In this document: piece by piece, positions 27,801-35,979 of the stretch
Numbering within the stretch: position 1 is the first letter of the stretch
How the letters are laid out: every line of letters starts with the position of its first letter
Origin: Lucifuga dentata
Lineage: Eukaryota; Chordata; Actinopteri; Ophidiiformes; Bythitidae
DNA: 64,000 nucleotides
Assembly (NCBI GenBank): GCA_014773175.1
Contig: VXCM01000332.1
Location: forward strand, 1-64,000
Reading direction: 5' to 3'
Translations under genes and position numbers: made by a program
The notes under the pieces: model-generated
Told to the model about the DNA's origin: nothing
What the model saw: the letters and a program-made list of their open reading frames with translations, nothing else
Database searches by the model: none

Positions 27801-30800
27801 ATTTATGCATAATGGCAGGGACATTCCTATGTTTCCTGTTCCAGAAAACGTGCTGGGTCCATTAGAGAAGGTTGTATATTCACCCTACGTCTGTTTGTTA
27901 GCAGCATTACTCAAAAACATTTTAAACAGCTTTAATGCAACTTGGAAGGGTTCAGCATGTCTCAGGGAATAATAAATTAAAGTTTGGATCCGGATCCAGG
28001 GACAAATCCAAGAACTTTTTAATTGATTTCTTTGCATTGTGAGATAAGGTGATTTTTGATATTTTTGTCATTTTCTTCAAAAGTAATACACCTATCTCAG
28101 TGGCAAAACTCAGGAATGTTTGTCCCAAGATAAGCTATAACTAGGTGGAATTTGGTCTTCGAAAGATCTTGAGGATTAAAATTGTATTTGTACTTGGACA
28201 GAGGCCAAGTGTAGATTAATAAAATTTGTGTAAAATAACATGTAGGGCAGAAAAACATGAAAAACCACTCGTGTAGCTGAGATGATGCTGCTTGAGTAGC
28301 ATGTAAACTGTTTTCACGTATTTTTAATAGTTACAGAAATACAGTAGATCTAGACAAATATACTTGACCATGTTGGTCGTTTTACACAATTAGCAGGTAT
28401 GAACAGTGTCACGTACATGACAGGTCAGTCATAGCTGTCTGTATGCAGGCATGAGGCCTCAGGGGAGATTCCTTCTTTTTTTTTTTTTTTTTTTTTTTGT
28501 CAGGGAGCTGAGATCAGGAGAGATTTTCCTCCAAGGCAGCTTGGAGCCAAACACGGTATCATGTAAAACTAAGTTGAGCTTTGCTTAGTATAAAGAACAC
28601 TCCCTGATTTTTTTTTTCTTCTAAAGTGCAGAATAGCATCCTAAATCCTAATTTTTCCTTCCAGCTCACTTATCAGGTTTTGACAGTCAGCTGTACCAGT
28701 GTGCTACAACAAAATTAGTGTGTGCCTTTAAAAATCTTGCCCTACCTAAAGCACTCCCAGTATACGGTCAACATATAATCTCACACAATAAACAATCAAA
28801 TGTTACTCAAAGATGCAAACCTGCATAATGGTACCTCTGAAATAACATTTATGGCATCTTTCTCTTTGTGCCTAATTTCTAACTCCTTGTTCCTCCTGTT
28901 TTATTGGGCTATGAGGTTATGCTGACACCTGTTGGTGGAAAGTGAAATTGCAGTACATTTACTGCAGTGTTGCCTGAAAATAACAGTACAGTGCCTTCCA
29001 CTAATATTGGCAACCCTTGGGAAATGGGCTGTAAAAAAATTTTTTTTAAATGCCTTTTTGCTGACTTGACAAAAATTTTGTTTCATGATAAGAATTTCTT
29101 TTTTCCTTTCAATTACTTTAATTAAAAGTTACATTTTTATTAATATTTTGAATGAAAGATCAAGAGGATAAAATAAAGACTTTTTCACAGCACATTTTGC
29201 TTTTATTTACTAAGGGTGCCAATATTAGTGAAGGGCACTGTAAATACATGAACAACTGGTGTCACACAATAAAGACACGATGTATGGAGGAGCCACTTTA
29301 TGCACTGATGACCTTTTCACTTTCAGAGCTCTCAAGTTGTGTGGCTCAGGTGGACCTCCCCACGTGAAGCTCATCATCGAGTGGGAGCACAGAATCAAAG
29401 ACTGGTAACCACCGCTGCTCGACTTTTTCTTCTATTTCCCCAACAAAAAATATATTCCCGCATGTGTTCTGTAACAAGCGTTGTGTGTCCTGGTCCACAG
29501 CCTGTTTGGTAACATTCAGGAGGAGGTGGTGAAGGATGCAGAGAGCGTGAGGAATCTGCAGCAGCAGCACGTCCAGCAGTACAGCTGCACCTTGGATGAG
29601 TGCTTCCAGCTCTACACCAAAGAGGAACAGGTGCAGTATTAATGATACAGCAACCAGTGGCTCCGATAAAAGTCATGTGACCACAAAATCCCTATCTGAT
29701 CCTTTTACTGTAAGATGCTGTGAACAGGAGCATAAAGGCCTTATATGTAATGGCTGTGTGGAATTTTTTGTGGAAAGTGTCGTGTTAACACTGTGGTTGT
29801 CAATGTTTATCAGAAGAAGGAAGTTGCTCCCTGCAGAGAAGATCATAGTAGCTGCAGTACTGACAACCTGCAGCAGGCATAAGTAATGATAAGGTATTGA
29901 TCGGCTGCCCACCTCCCTGTACTGAAGCCTTACACATCATCAAACTATTTAAGACCCTTAAATTCAGCTGCATCACGAAGCTCTTTCAAATCAGGGCTGA
30001 AAATGTTTCTGTTCACCAGCCTTTTATTAAACCTGAGGGTATTTATCTCTGCACTGTAGCACTTCTTCTAGCTCTTAAATGTTCTTTTTAAACTATGTGT
30101 TTTATTAATTCTATTTTATATTTTAATTTCCTTTTCTTTATCTTAAGTTTACACTACAGCTACAGGCTAGAAGTTTGAGGCCACCCACAGATTTTTAAAG
30201 AAATCATCAATATGCTGTTTGTTTTACAATTTATTACACAGGAAATGTCAAAAATATATACAGTAACTGTGAATAATTAGTTTTAAAGAAGAATTTGTCA
30301 ATAAGAGCACATAATGTAGCCACTATGGCTTCAAAATGATTAGTAATGAAGGCATGCCCAGTCCCATGTATTAGTGCAGCACTCCAGTTGTGTTCCAACT
30401 CCCTGCTGATGTGTTTTAACATTCTATTCAATAGCCTGCTGTCTGCCTTCTCCCAGATTATTTTGTGATTAACTTGCTATTAACTTGCCAAACCTCTGGC
30501 CCGTAGTGTATGTCTTGCATACTGTATCTATGTAAAGCACTTTGAATTGCCTTTGTGTCTGAATGGTGTTATACACATAAGCTTGCCTTGCCTTTAGTTT
30601 AGTTTCATTTGGAGATGACATACATTTGTTACTATAGCATTGAAAGCTAATAATGATTCAAGTAAGAGGAGCCCTTTACATGCAAACATCCACACAGGTG
30701 TTTTCATTTATAAACGTCTCTCCTCAGTCTCTCCTCTGGACTGTGTGGATGTGTACAGACTGTGCTTGATTGACTCCCATCTGGTTCTTTTGATAGGTTG

Positions 30801-33800
30801 CAACAACTTTCACCTTTATGGTTCTTTTAAGTATCTGGAGTGTGCAGACCTCTGCAAACTCAGGAAGCAGAACTAAAATCACCTGTGTGGGTGTGCAGAG
30901 GCTTTAGTAATGTTGCAGCTTTGAGCGCCTGGTACCTTTTCTCACCACACAGGGGAGCTGCAGGCCCTGCTGTAACCCTGAATCACTCTGCTTGAGAATG
31001 TTGATTCCTTTGTTCGTTTAGATTGAATTTATCATCACAGAGAGCTTATTAACTTTTTTAATACTTCTTCTCATGTGTGTTAATCATTTAACATTGCCCA
31101 TGTCCTTTGAACTATTCAGATAAATACCATATATAAATGCCAGGATTTTCAAATATTAAATATTCTAATCACAGTGCTCTCACAACTCGTATTCTCACAT
31201 CCACCACATCTAATCGTGACATTTACAAATAGCAAATGTCTTGATTAGACATAATCGTGTCTAAAAATTTGGTGTGTGTCAGTGCATGTCTGGACTGCAC
31301 AATATGTTATCATATTATAAAAGTAATATATTCTAGAAGTAAAATGAAGCAAGAATATCATAATGGACAATTGTGATTCCTGATTTACTCTCTTCTGTCC
31401 GTATCAACTCCTGCACTGAAACAGTACACACACAAACACACACAATATGAGAAAAGATTATGTATATTCATCGACCCTGCTTGTGTTTTGTCCCACTATA
31501 ATTGAATGAAGATGTGAAGAAAAGAACTTTGGTAAGAAAAAAATCAGCACTTCATACACTGAAGTTTGAATGAATGACCTTGTTTGAGTATAGAATTTTT
31601 TTTTTTTTTTTTTNATTTTTTTTTTTTTTTTTGCTGTTTTATGTCATTGCCATCCACTGTTGAATATGTAATGACAGGGAGCTATGGAAAGTGAACCAAA
31701 GCAGTAACTATGACAACAAAACATTTTTGCTCTTCTAAATGAAGCTGATTAGGGTTTTATGCAACAAGACTGTGAATTCCAAGCTTCATTTGTAAATCTA
31801 ACTTTCCACAGTATGATCAAGAAAGGAGATAAAGGGCCTTTTTACTTCATTACAACACGGGAATAAGCAATTTAACCAACTTCAGGACTGTATGTTTTTC
31901 TCCTTTTCTCTTTCTCCCTCTCACCCCCCATCAGCTCGCCCCAGACGATGCCTGGAAGTGTCCCCACTGTAAGCAGCTGCAGCAGGGCATGGTGAAGATG
32001 AGCCTGTGGACACTCCCCGACATCCTCATCCTCCACCTGAAGCGCTTCAGGCAGGTGGGCGAGCGGAGGAACAAGCTGACCACCTTCGTGCATTTCCCCC
32101 TGGCGGGCCTTGACATGACCCCCCATGTGGTGAACCGGAGCCATGGCACCCATCAGCCTCCTGTCCAACCACAATCCCACCACCACCAACAACAACCTGG
32201 CTGGAAACACTCTCGACGACCTGACATGAGCCCTCCTGACTTCCTGTATGATCTGTACGCGGTGTGTAACCACCATGGAGGCATGCACGGAGGACATTAC
32301 ACAGGTCTGATTATCTGAGACCCATGTGGAAAATGAGGAAATAAATAAAACATTAGTAATAAGAATAAAGAGAAGCGATGTTAAATTGTTATGGGATCTG
32401 TGATGTTAACATTTTCTACAATGTTCTCGTGATTTGCATTTCTATGCATATTTCATTTCTTCTCATCTTTGTTGTAATTGCAGCCTTCTGTAGGAACTCG
32501 GTGGACGGGCAGTGGTACAGCTATGATGACAGCAGCACCGAGCCAGTTCCAGAGGGGGAGGTGTGCACACGTGGAGCCTACATCCTCTTCTACCAGCGGC
32601 GAAACGCCATCCCTCCTTGGTCTGCCAGTTCCTCAGTCACAGGTTAGTCACATGCTTGCAAATACTTAAAGGACCATACCGGCGATCGTGCATGTTTGAG
32701 CCTAATATATTCAGTTTTCATACATGTTACGNCTTAAAGGACCATACCGGCGATCGTGCATGTTTGAGCCTAATATATTCAGTTTTCATACATGTTACGT
32801 TACTGACAACCATTTTCCCAAAGGATAAAACCGTATTTCAGCTTTTCTGATATTTTGCAAAATCTGTTAATCTTTCAAAATCAAATATTGAATGATACAC
32901 CCACCTTAAAAACTGATGTTTTGCCTGCTAATAATTACACAGCCTTACGAAATCACTGTGGTTTAAATTTTTTAATAAACACAGGTCTTCTTTTGCGACT
33001 GTATTTCCCGGTGGAGACATACATTCACTCTCCACTTTTTATTGCGCTTAAACGCTAAAATTACATAACTTCTAAAAAACAAACCTGAATACACGTCTTG
33101 TTCATGATAATGGATTACCTCTCCCAAGAACGTTTCAAGTATCAACAAGTTGATGTTAGTTCATTAGTTCATTCTGGTACGTGATTAACATACCAGAATG
33201 AACTGAAACCAATGGTGGTCTGGAAGGTAGGGCAAAAAATTTTTAATTTACCGTTCCAGTAGTATTCTTTGGGAAATAATTGTCAGTAACCTTATGTGTA
33301 TGAAAATTGAATATATTAGACTAAAACATGCATAATCAGTGGTATGGTCCTTTACGGGCGAACTCATTTGGTGGTCAGTAATTTTGCTTTTCAAGCATAA
33401 TTCTATGTACCAATTTTGACTGGCATCAGTTACATTTTCCAGGTAATCTCAGTGACTAACTAGCCAATAAAGAGATGCTATCAGTGGTTCTAAGCAAAAG
33501 TCTCCATTTCCTGGAGTCAGAGCAGCCTTCTTTTCATGGTATCAGCGGTATGAGTAGATGAACGGTGATATCATATGATGTTGTGCAGCAGATTTATCTA
33601 TCTTGCTGTAAATGTCTGTATGCGTGAGTGCCTGCAGTATGTTTAACTAAAAGATGGCGAAAAAGCTGAAATTCATTCTCTTGTTTTCCTTCCTCTGCAG
33701 GCTCCACCAGCTCATCCACCTCTGACCATTGGCTAGTCCGGCTGACGGGGGGCAATAAGAGGGACAGCNTCCACCAGCTCATCCACCTCTGACCATTGGC

Positions 33801-35415
33801 TAGTCCGGCTGACGGGGGGCAATAAGAGGGACAGCCTGGGATCAGGCGGACCCATTCAAGGATCGCCAGGGCCCACGCAAGCCCCGGAGTCTCCTGAGTT
33901 GCCAGTGTTTGTGGATGAACGCTCTAAAACAGTTGCTGCAAGTTAGTATCACTCTGGAATAGCATCATCATACTATGTTTGTTTGACTTGACACATTTAG
34001 AATAATAGCAAAAAATGACAACAGAAACTATGTGGCTCTTATATATTTAAATATTTTAAACACTGAATCTCATACCTGTCCTGCAGTCTCTTAATGTCTG
34101 TTTTCGCTCCATGGATTTGTTTTCCAGTATTAGGACAGCACTGTATATTTTTAAGCTAATAATTACAAAAGTAATCATTTAGCATACTGTAAATGTATCT
34201 TAATAGGTTCAGCTGATATATGCTGTATTTTCTCTAGATGGGTTTGAAGCCAAGCCGTTTGTTCGTGGGACCCAAGTCAGAAGTGTAAGCATGAGATCAC
34301 CCACTAAGCATAAGGAGAATCTGAGCAAAATCCTGCCCCTACGTTGGTCCTTTGGCTCCAAGGACCGCATTAAACAGTCAGCACAGGCCCAGCCTGGAGA
34401 GCTGGTGGAGTACCTGGAGTCTGGGCGCCGGCCACGATGTACCAAAGACCCTATTATAACGTTAGTTGCCACCCCACCGCAGAGGAATGCCCAGGGAAGA
34501 GTCTTCGAAGTAAGCCAGGACTGCAGCTCACCCAGTGGCAGCAGCCTGAGCTGTACAGACAGACCCGGCTCAGACTTCTGTTACTCCCCCAAAATCCCAG
34601 CGGGACAGAGCAGACCTTGTGCAGAGAGAAGTATCTCCCAGGGAGTCGGTAACAGCGGCAACGTCAAAGCCAGGGATGATGCTTCCCTGGGGCAGAGGTC
34701 ATTTAAAAGGACCAGGCAGGACCAGGGCAGGACCCTGGACCTCCATCTCCAAAGAGGGGGCATTTTAGGGGGTCACATCAGCCACAGTGCACCTCCAAGC
34801 AGAGACTCCACACTGAGAAGGACCAAGGTCCAGACAGGGGGGACCACCAGACTTCCACCAAAAGACTTGCTGCAGATGATCATGCAACCTGAGGAGAGGA
34901 AGGAGCAAAAGAGGGAGGAGGGTAGGAGCCATGAAAGCCTCCTATCTTTTCTCAAACCCGGTTTCATGAAGAAAGACATTCCAAGGACACCAAGCAAAGG
35001 GCAAGAGAGGCGCATGAATGGACATGGACAGCTGGGAAAGCTGGCTAGCAGTAATTTATCCAACCTGTCCCTCTCCAACGGGACCCTGGCTACGGTGGCG
35101 CTAGAAGAGAGGAAGGCCATGCATGCCATCTCTAGGTGTGACACCCATAACTGCAAAGCACAGCTAGCCAACGGAAAGGCTGGGAATCACGATGCTGTAG
35201 ACATAAAGCGTGCTCACAGCTCCAGCAACATCCAGGCTAAGCTGGATCTGACATTCCGCAGGTGCGCCTCTCTGCAGAGGAACGGCGAAATATTGGCACC
35301 ACCTGCTCACCGTAGCCTGATGGCAGACAAGCCTAGCTACGCCACTCTGCAGCGGACACGATACAGTACCACCTCCCTGGGTAGGCAGAGACCTGTGCTT
35401 GGATCCTGTTTTTGA
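2094..35415 (+). CDS. usp43: USP43, ubiquitin-specific peptidase 43 (3' part, 12 exons, span)
   Basis: A cysteine protease of the USP (peptidase C19) family that removes ubiquitin from proteins; mammalian USP43 has been reported to act on histone H2B. Seen here: 12 exons whose phases all agree and sum to about 946 codons once one assembly duplication is ignored. Two CPHC pairs (exons at 2094 and 31935) form the zinc site of the USP fingers. The catalytic His is in GGHYTA and the acidic box is YSYDD. A long basic, Ser-rich C-terminal tail ends in GSCF and a stop. Recognised by close similarity to human USP43 in every exon, for example KQSNTFDPFLCISLP, FFDEEDL and LPLRWSFGSK. USP31 is the nearest relative but matches the tail less well. 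The catalytic Cys box and N-terminus are upstream of the window. Confidence 0.95.
3639..4219 (-). mobile_element. TTAA-flanked long-TIR element, copy 1
   Basis: Starts TTAAAGGACCGTGCC and ends GGTATGGTCCTTTAA, with terminal inverted repeats of roughly 85 bases. The inside is in the opposite orientation to the copy at 32666: the block that reads ACCAGAATGAACTGAA there appears here as TTCATTCTGGT. Non-autonomous, with no transposase. The TTAA ends suggest a piggyBac- or Kolobok-type target site; the superfamily is inferred. Confidence 0.8.
4242..4255 (+). promoter_or_regulatory. CTCF-like motif
   Basis: CCTCTAGGTGGCGC is close to the CTCF core consensus (CCNNYAGRKGGCRC). It lies about 22 bases beyond the end of TTAA element copy 1. 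It may belong to a dispersed repeat and occupancy is unknown. Confidence 0.3.
5548..5620. repeat. (CA)n microsatellite with assembly N
   Basis: About 36 CA units with an N at 5601. The true length is uncertain because the N marks a contig join inside the repeat. Confidence 0.9.
6803..6938 (+). CDS. usp43: USP43 exon b
   Basis: Acceptor aatctgtttcag, donor gtaaga; phase 2 in, phase 0 out, 136 bases. It encodes CVTLVFSTKGQRYLRVG followed by a VAGLRRMVADEG segment. This begins the region between the two zinc pairs that, in this USP subgroup, carries a long insertion with ubiquitin-like character. It matches the same stretch of human USP43 (VTLVF, QRFLRVG, ALRKMVAEEG). Confidence 0.92.
7199..7220. 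repeat. (TG)n microsatellite at a USP43 splice acceptor
   Basis: About eleven TG units immediately before TCTCCAG and exon c. The repeat forms the upstream part of the acceptor tract. Confidence 0.85.
7228..7372 (+). CDS. usp43: USP43 exon c
   Basis: The acceptor is formed by a (TG)n tract followed by tctccag; the donor is gtagca. Phase 0 in, phase 1 out, 145 bases. It encodes VILTEVYTTGFRRSFFDEED then a TSIAENDVIYAFQ block, matching human USP43 (RSFFDEEDL, TIAEGDNVYAFQ). The preceding intron is only 289 bases. The microsatellite at the splice acceptor is unusual and variable in nature, so splicing efficiency could vary between alleles (inference). Confidence 0.92.
7668..7701. repeat. Perfect 13-bp hairpin
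   Basis: ACATCCCTCCTGA and its exact reverse complement TCAGGAGGGATGT are separated by 8 bases. Intronic. Function unknown. Confidence 0.85.
7951..7995. repeat. Perfect 20-bp hairpin
   Basis: A 20-base arm starting TTATGTCAGACAATCACCAC is followed by CCTCA and then its exact reverse complement. Intronic, 250 bases from another perfect hairpin. It may be the collapsed ends of a small foldback transposon or a de novo palindrome. Confidence 0.88.
10990..11195 (+). pseudogene. LINE reverse transcriptase C-terminal fragment, part 1
   Basis: Translates (+) as WAKLKSRIFEDRDIKI, then VYKTIVLQSLLYGAET, the recognisable end of a non-LTR retrotransposon reverse transcriptase (kVYnavVlptLLYGaEt). The reading stops making LINE sense exactly where a TTAA element begins. 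Not functional. The LINE clade is not determined. Confidence 0.75.
11196..11691 (+). mobile_element. TTAA-flanked long-TIR element, copy 2 (right end lost)
   Basis: Starts TTAAAGGACCATACTGGTGATTG and follows the same order as the copy at 32666 through ACCAGAATGAACTGAA and the TGGTGGTCTGGAAATTGG block. The right terminal repeat is missing and LINE sequence resumes at about 11692. It therefore sits inside a LINE and was truncated during or after insertion. Confidence 0.8.
11692..12115 (+). pseudogene. LINE ORF2 C-terminal fragment, part 2
   Basis: Resumes with PKQLLYGQLKDGNP, is interrupted by an A-run with an N at 11756, continues KHYKDNIKTYLRM and ARDRANWRRTV, and ends with a zinc-knuckle-like CPHCKRICASQIGLFSHH in another frame. 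This is the usual C-terminal order of fish LINE ORF2 proteins. Broken by stops and frameshifts. Confidence 0.72.
13047..13180. mobile_element. hAT-like MITE fragment
   Basis: GTGTTTCTCAATTCTGGTCCT followed by AGGAGCCACCAGCCCTGCAG resembles the widespread fish MITE that begins with tttctcaatcctggtcctg. The family is recalled from general knowledge and only one end is clear. Confidence 0.45.
15207..15782 (+). mobile_element. TTAA-flanked long-TIR element, copy 3
   Basis: Starts TTAATGGACCATACATATG and ends CGGTCCTTTAA. Internally it shares GATACACCCACCTTAAA-type and TATTCCCTGGTGGAGACAT blocks with the other copies but is more diverged, grouping with copy 4. Confidence 0.75.
16966..17100. other. 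Assembly junction: 67-bp duplicate around N (17033)
   Basis: 16966-17032 and 17034-17100 are identical and flank a single N. Most simply two overlapping contig ends that were not merged. Confidence 0.88.
17157..17291. other. Assembly junction: 67-bp duplicate around N (17224)
   Basis: 17157-17223 and 17225-17291 are identical and flank a single N, the same overlap length as at 17033. Confidence 0.88.
17870..18032 (+). CDS. usp43: USP43 exon d
   Basis: Acceptor ctctaccag, donor gtaacg; phase 1 in, phase 2 out, 163 bases. The first half (YHHSLPSSPYASGPEG) is poorly conserved. The second half reads KILLLVCNAAGAGQQTVR, aligning with human KVLILFCNLVGSGQQASR. It follows a 10.5 kb intron, the longest complete one in the window. 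Confidence 0.88.
18033..20911 (+). other. USP43 intron after exon d
   Basis: Contains an A-homopolymer with an N (18632-18669) and a short remnant of a hAT-type transposase zinc finger (19333-19419). Otherwise nothing recognised. Confidence 0.6.
19333..19419 (+). pseudogene. hAT-type transposase zinc-finger remnant
   Basis: Reads MRPMCLICSKTGAIVKSDNV then KRHYESSK before a stop. This is the C-x2-C ... H pattern (CLIC...N.KRHYe) at the N-terminus of Charlie/ZBED-like hAT transposases and their domesticated relatives. About 29 residues only, with stops and frameshifts after it. A fossil, not a gene. Confidence 0.6.
20912..21023 (+). CDS. usp43: USP43 exon e
   Basis: Acceptor atccccaag, donor gtattg; phase 2 in, phase 0 out, 112 bases. 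It encodes FGPPFLMREDRSISWDQLQ and then QSILSKLYYLM, nearly identical to human USP43 (FGPPFLIREDRAVSWAQLQ, QSILSKVRHLM). The donor gtattg is weaker than its neighbours. Confidence 0.92.
21024..24758 (+). other. USP43 intron after exon e
   Basis: Unique-looking AT-rich sequence with a (CA)n tract near 21817-21844, a (TA)n tract near 22795-22815, and a very short telomere-like run (two CCCTAA units) near 23541. No exon or transposon recognised. Confidence 0.6.
24759..24862 (+). CDS. usp43: USP43 exon f
   Basis: Acceptor cgacctttcag, donor gtgagg; phase 0 in, phase 2 out, 104 bases. It encodes NTRVLFNIRVVGGSASYSY then LSPQDSRPLYHPAVD, aligning with human LFSIRVVG, YLSPKDSRPL and AVDR. Confidence 0.91.
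25576..26183 (+). mobile_element. TTAA-flanked long-TIR element, copy 4
   Basis: The left tip is eroded (TTAA then an A-run), then GGTGATTTTGCGTGTTTGAGC. The right end is CCTGTATGGTCCTTTAA. Internal order matches copy 3. It contains a short chance ORF, not a transposase. Confidence 0.75.
27979..28200 (+). repeat. Dispersed repeat fragment, copy A
   Basis: TTTGGATCCGGATCCAGGGA, then a segment with TTTCTTCAAAAGTAATACACC and further similarity to 48070-48360 in this window. It resembles the 3' part of a common fish repeat (gatccaggaatttttt...). The class is not certain; probably LINE-derived. Confidence 0.55.
28989..29240. mobile_element. Tc1/mariner-type MITE
   Basis: Ends are CAGTGCCTTCCACTAATATT and its near complement AATATTAGTGAAGGGCACTG, each flanked by TA (28987-28988, 29241-29242), the Tc1/mariner target. 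252 bases, no transposase. It lies just before USP43 exon g. Confidence 0.85.
29327..29404 (+). CDS. usp43: USP43 exon g
   Basis: Acceptor ttcactttcag, donor gtaacc; phase 2 in, phase 2 out, 78 bases (26 codons). It encodes ALKLCGSGGPPHVKLIIEWE, matching human GGPPHVKLAVEW. A Tc1-type MITE ends only about 85 bases upstream of this acceptor. Confidence 0.9.
29501..29630 (+). CDS. usp43: USP43 exon h
   Basis: Acceptor tggtccacag, donor gtgcag; phase 2 in, phase 0 out, 130 bases. It encodes LFGNIQEEVVKDAESV, a Gln-rich linker, then YSCTLDECFQLYTKEEQ, matching human SCTLDECFQFYTKEEQ. This is the re-entry into the core USP fold before the second zinc pair. The intron before it is 96 bases. Confidence 0.92.
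29920..30600 (+). mobile_element. LINE 3' tail (L2-like), split by a MITE
   Basis: 29930-30160 encodes a degenerate SCITKLFQIRAENVSV-type stretch resembling the end of LINE ORF2 (lKtyLf), with an AT-rich 3' part. After the MITE at 30161-30510, a tail reads TGTAAAGCACTTTGAATTGC, the usual 3' end of fish L2/Maui-like elements. Clade assignment is tentative. Confidence 0.5.
30161..30510. mobile_element. Tc1-like MITE inside a LINE tail
   Basis: Left end TACAGGCTAGAAGTTTGAGG, right end GCCAAACCTCTGGCCCGTAG plus TGTA, a diverged inverted repeat with TA at both tips. It resembles fish Tc1 MITEs that start with cactac(c/g)g(g/t)caaaagtttg. 350 bases, older than the MITE at 28989. Confidence 0.6.
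31935..32304 (+). CDS. usp43: USP43 exon i (second zinc pair, catalytic His box)
   Basis: Acceptor ccccccatcag, donor gtctga; phase 0 in, phase 1 out, 370 bases. It encodes DDAWKCPHCK (second CxxC of the fingers), LWTLPDILILHLKRF, the QVGERRNKL segment, a His/Gln/Pro-rich non-conserved loop, then DFLYDLYAVCNHHG and GGHYT with the catalytic His. The next exon completes the Ala codon. A gtgggc at the end of RFRQ is not used as a donor, because the conserved protein reads straight through it. Confidence 0.94.
32484..32642 (+). CDS. usp43: USP43 exon j (end of catalytic domain)
   Basis: Acceptor ttgtaattgcag, donor gttagt; phase 1 in, phase 1 out, 159 bases. It encodes FCRNSVDGQWYSYDDSS and RGAYILFYQRRNAIPPWSAS, which close the USP catalytic domain. 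YSYDD carries the acidic residue of the active site. A TTAA-flanked transposon begins 24 bases after the donor. Confidence 0.95.
32643..33700 (+). mobile_element. TTAA-flanked long-TIR element, copy 5 (32666-33354), with flanking intron
   Basis: The element starts at 32666 (TTAAAGGACCATACCGGC) and ends at 33354 (GGTATGGTCCTTTA). Both arms pair over about 87 bases. 689 bases as given, 621 after removing the duplicated 67 bases and N at 32732. It begins 24 bases after the USP43 exon j donor and fills most of this intron. The right TTAA is mutated to TTAC. Confidence 0.85.
32665..32799. other. Assembly junction: 67-bp duplicate around N (32732)
   Basis: 32665-32731 and 32733-32799 are identical. 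It lies at the very start of TTAA element copy 5 and falsely doubles its left tip. Confidence 0.88.
33701..33941 (+). CDS. usp43: USP43 exon k (contains a false internal duplication)
   Basis: Acceptor tcctctgcag, donor gttagt. The sequence is 241 bases as given. A 66-base stretch occurs twice around an N at 33769; removing one copy plus the N leaves 174 bases, exactly 58 codons, phase 1 in and phase 1 out, which fits both neighbours. As given, the extra 67 bases break the frame. The corrected reading has STSDHWLVRL, matching human SLSDHWLLRLG. I infer an assembly artefact, not a real mutation. Confidence 0.88.
33703..33835. other. Assembly junction: 66-bp duplicate around N (33769) in USP43
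   Basis: 33703-33768 and 33770-33835 are identical. Collapsing them restores the exon frame. Confidence 0.92.
34238..35415 (+). CDS. usp43: USP43 last coding exon (C-terminal tail)
   Basis: Acceptor attttctctag; phase 1 in, stop TGA at 35413-35415; 1178 bases. The long tail outside the catalytic domain is basic and rich in Ser, Arg and Lys, and is presumably disordered and phosphorylated. Blocks shared with human USP43 are LPLRWSFGSK, GELVEYLESGRRPR near the start, and ATLQRTRYSTTSLGR before the end. The body between is poorly conserved. No domain is recognised there. Confidence 0.95.
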
Positions 35416-35906
35416 GCCCCTCAGTACAGTCACTAAAGTAGGATGCCACCATGGCTGAGAAATCGTTAGAGGTGTTGAGATTTTATCTGTTTTTCAAAGG
35501 CAGTCATCGCGTTTAAGCAAGTAAGCACAAATAGAACAAATTGCACGCGTCTGTCAGCGAGTACGGCACAAAAGCTTCCTCTGTTAAACACGGGAATAAT
35601 GATGATGTGAGCATATGACTCATTTAGGAAGATCTTCCCCACCACTGTTATAAATAATGCAGCAATTGGCATTGTGGAGTGAGTCTTAACTAGTCCTGTT
35701 TTATTAGCATTATTAAATCATTTAACATCTATTTTCCTCCCTGTAATCATAGCAATTACATGAGTGACTGTTTTATGACTGATGGCTTTTTTTTTTTTCA
35801 TCATAAGTGCCTCTGTGACAGCCCAGAATGACTGTTGAACACTAGGACCTCTCCTGATTTCTACCCGTTGGCCCCACAGAAGCACCAAGCAGGAAACATC
35901 GCTGGA

Positions 35907-35979
35907 AATAAAGTATATCCTCTCTCCCATTAACAGTACTGTTATAAGTTCTTACCTGTGTGTCTTTTACTAAAATAAA
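35907..35979 (+). promoter_or_regulatory. Candidate USP43 poly(A) signals
   Basis: AATAAA occurs at 35907-35912 and again at 35974-35979, about 490 and 560 bases after the USP43 stop. Either could end the transcript. Further AATAAA copies lie downstream, so the real cleavage site cannot be decided from sequence alone. Confidence 0.35.

Larger units (their letters stand above)
24863..29326 (+). other. USP43 intron after exon f
   Basis: Holds a TTAA-flanked element (25576-26183), a (GT)n tract (26891-26911), a dispersed repeat fragment (27979-28200), a T-homopolymer near 28478 and a Tc1-type MITE (28989-29240). No exon recognised. Confidence 0.6.
29631..31934 (+). other. USP43 intron after exon h
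   Basis: Contains a LINE tail split by a Tc1-like MITE (about 29920-30600) and a T-homopolymer with an N (31614). The region 30600-31560 is AT-rich with nothing recognised. Confidence 0.6.

Noticed and set aside
31872..32297. Minus-strand 141-codon ORF
   Set aside because: Shadow of the conserved USP43 catalytic exon on the opposite strand.
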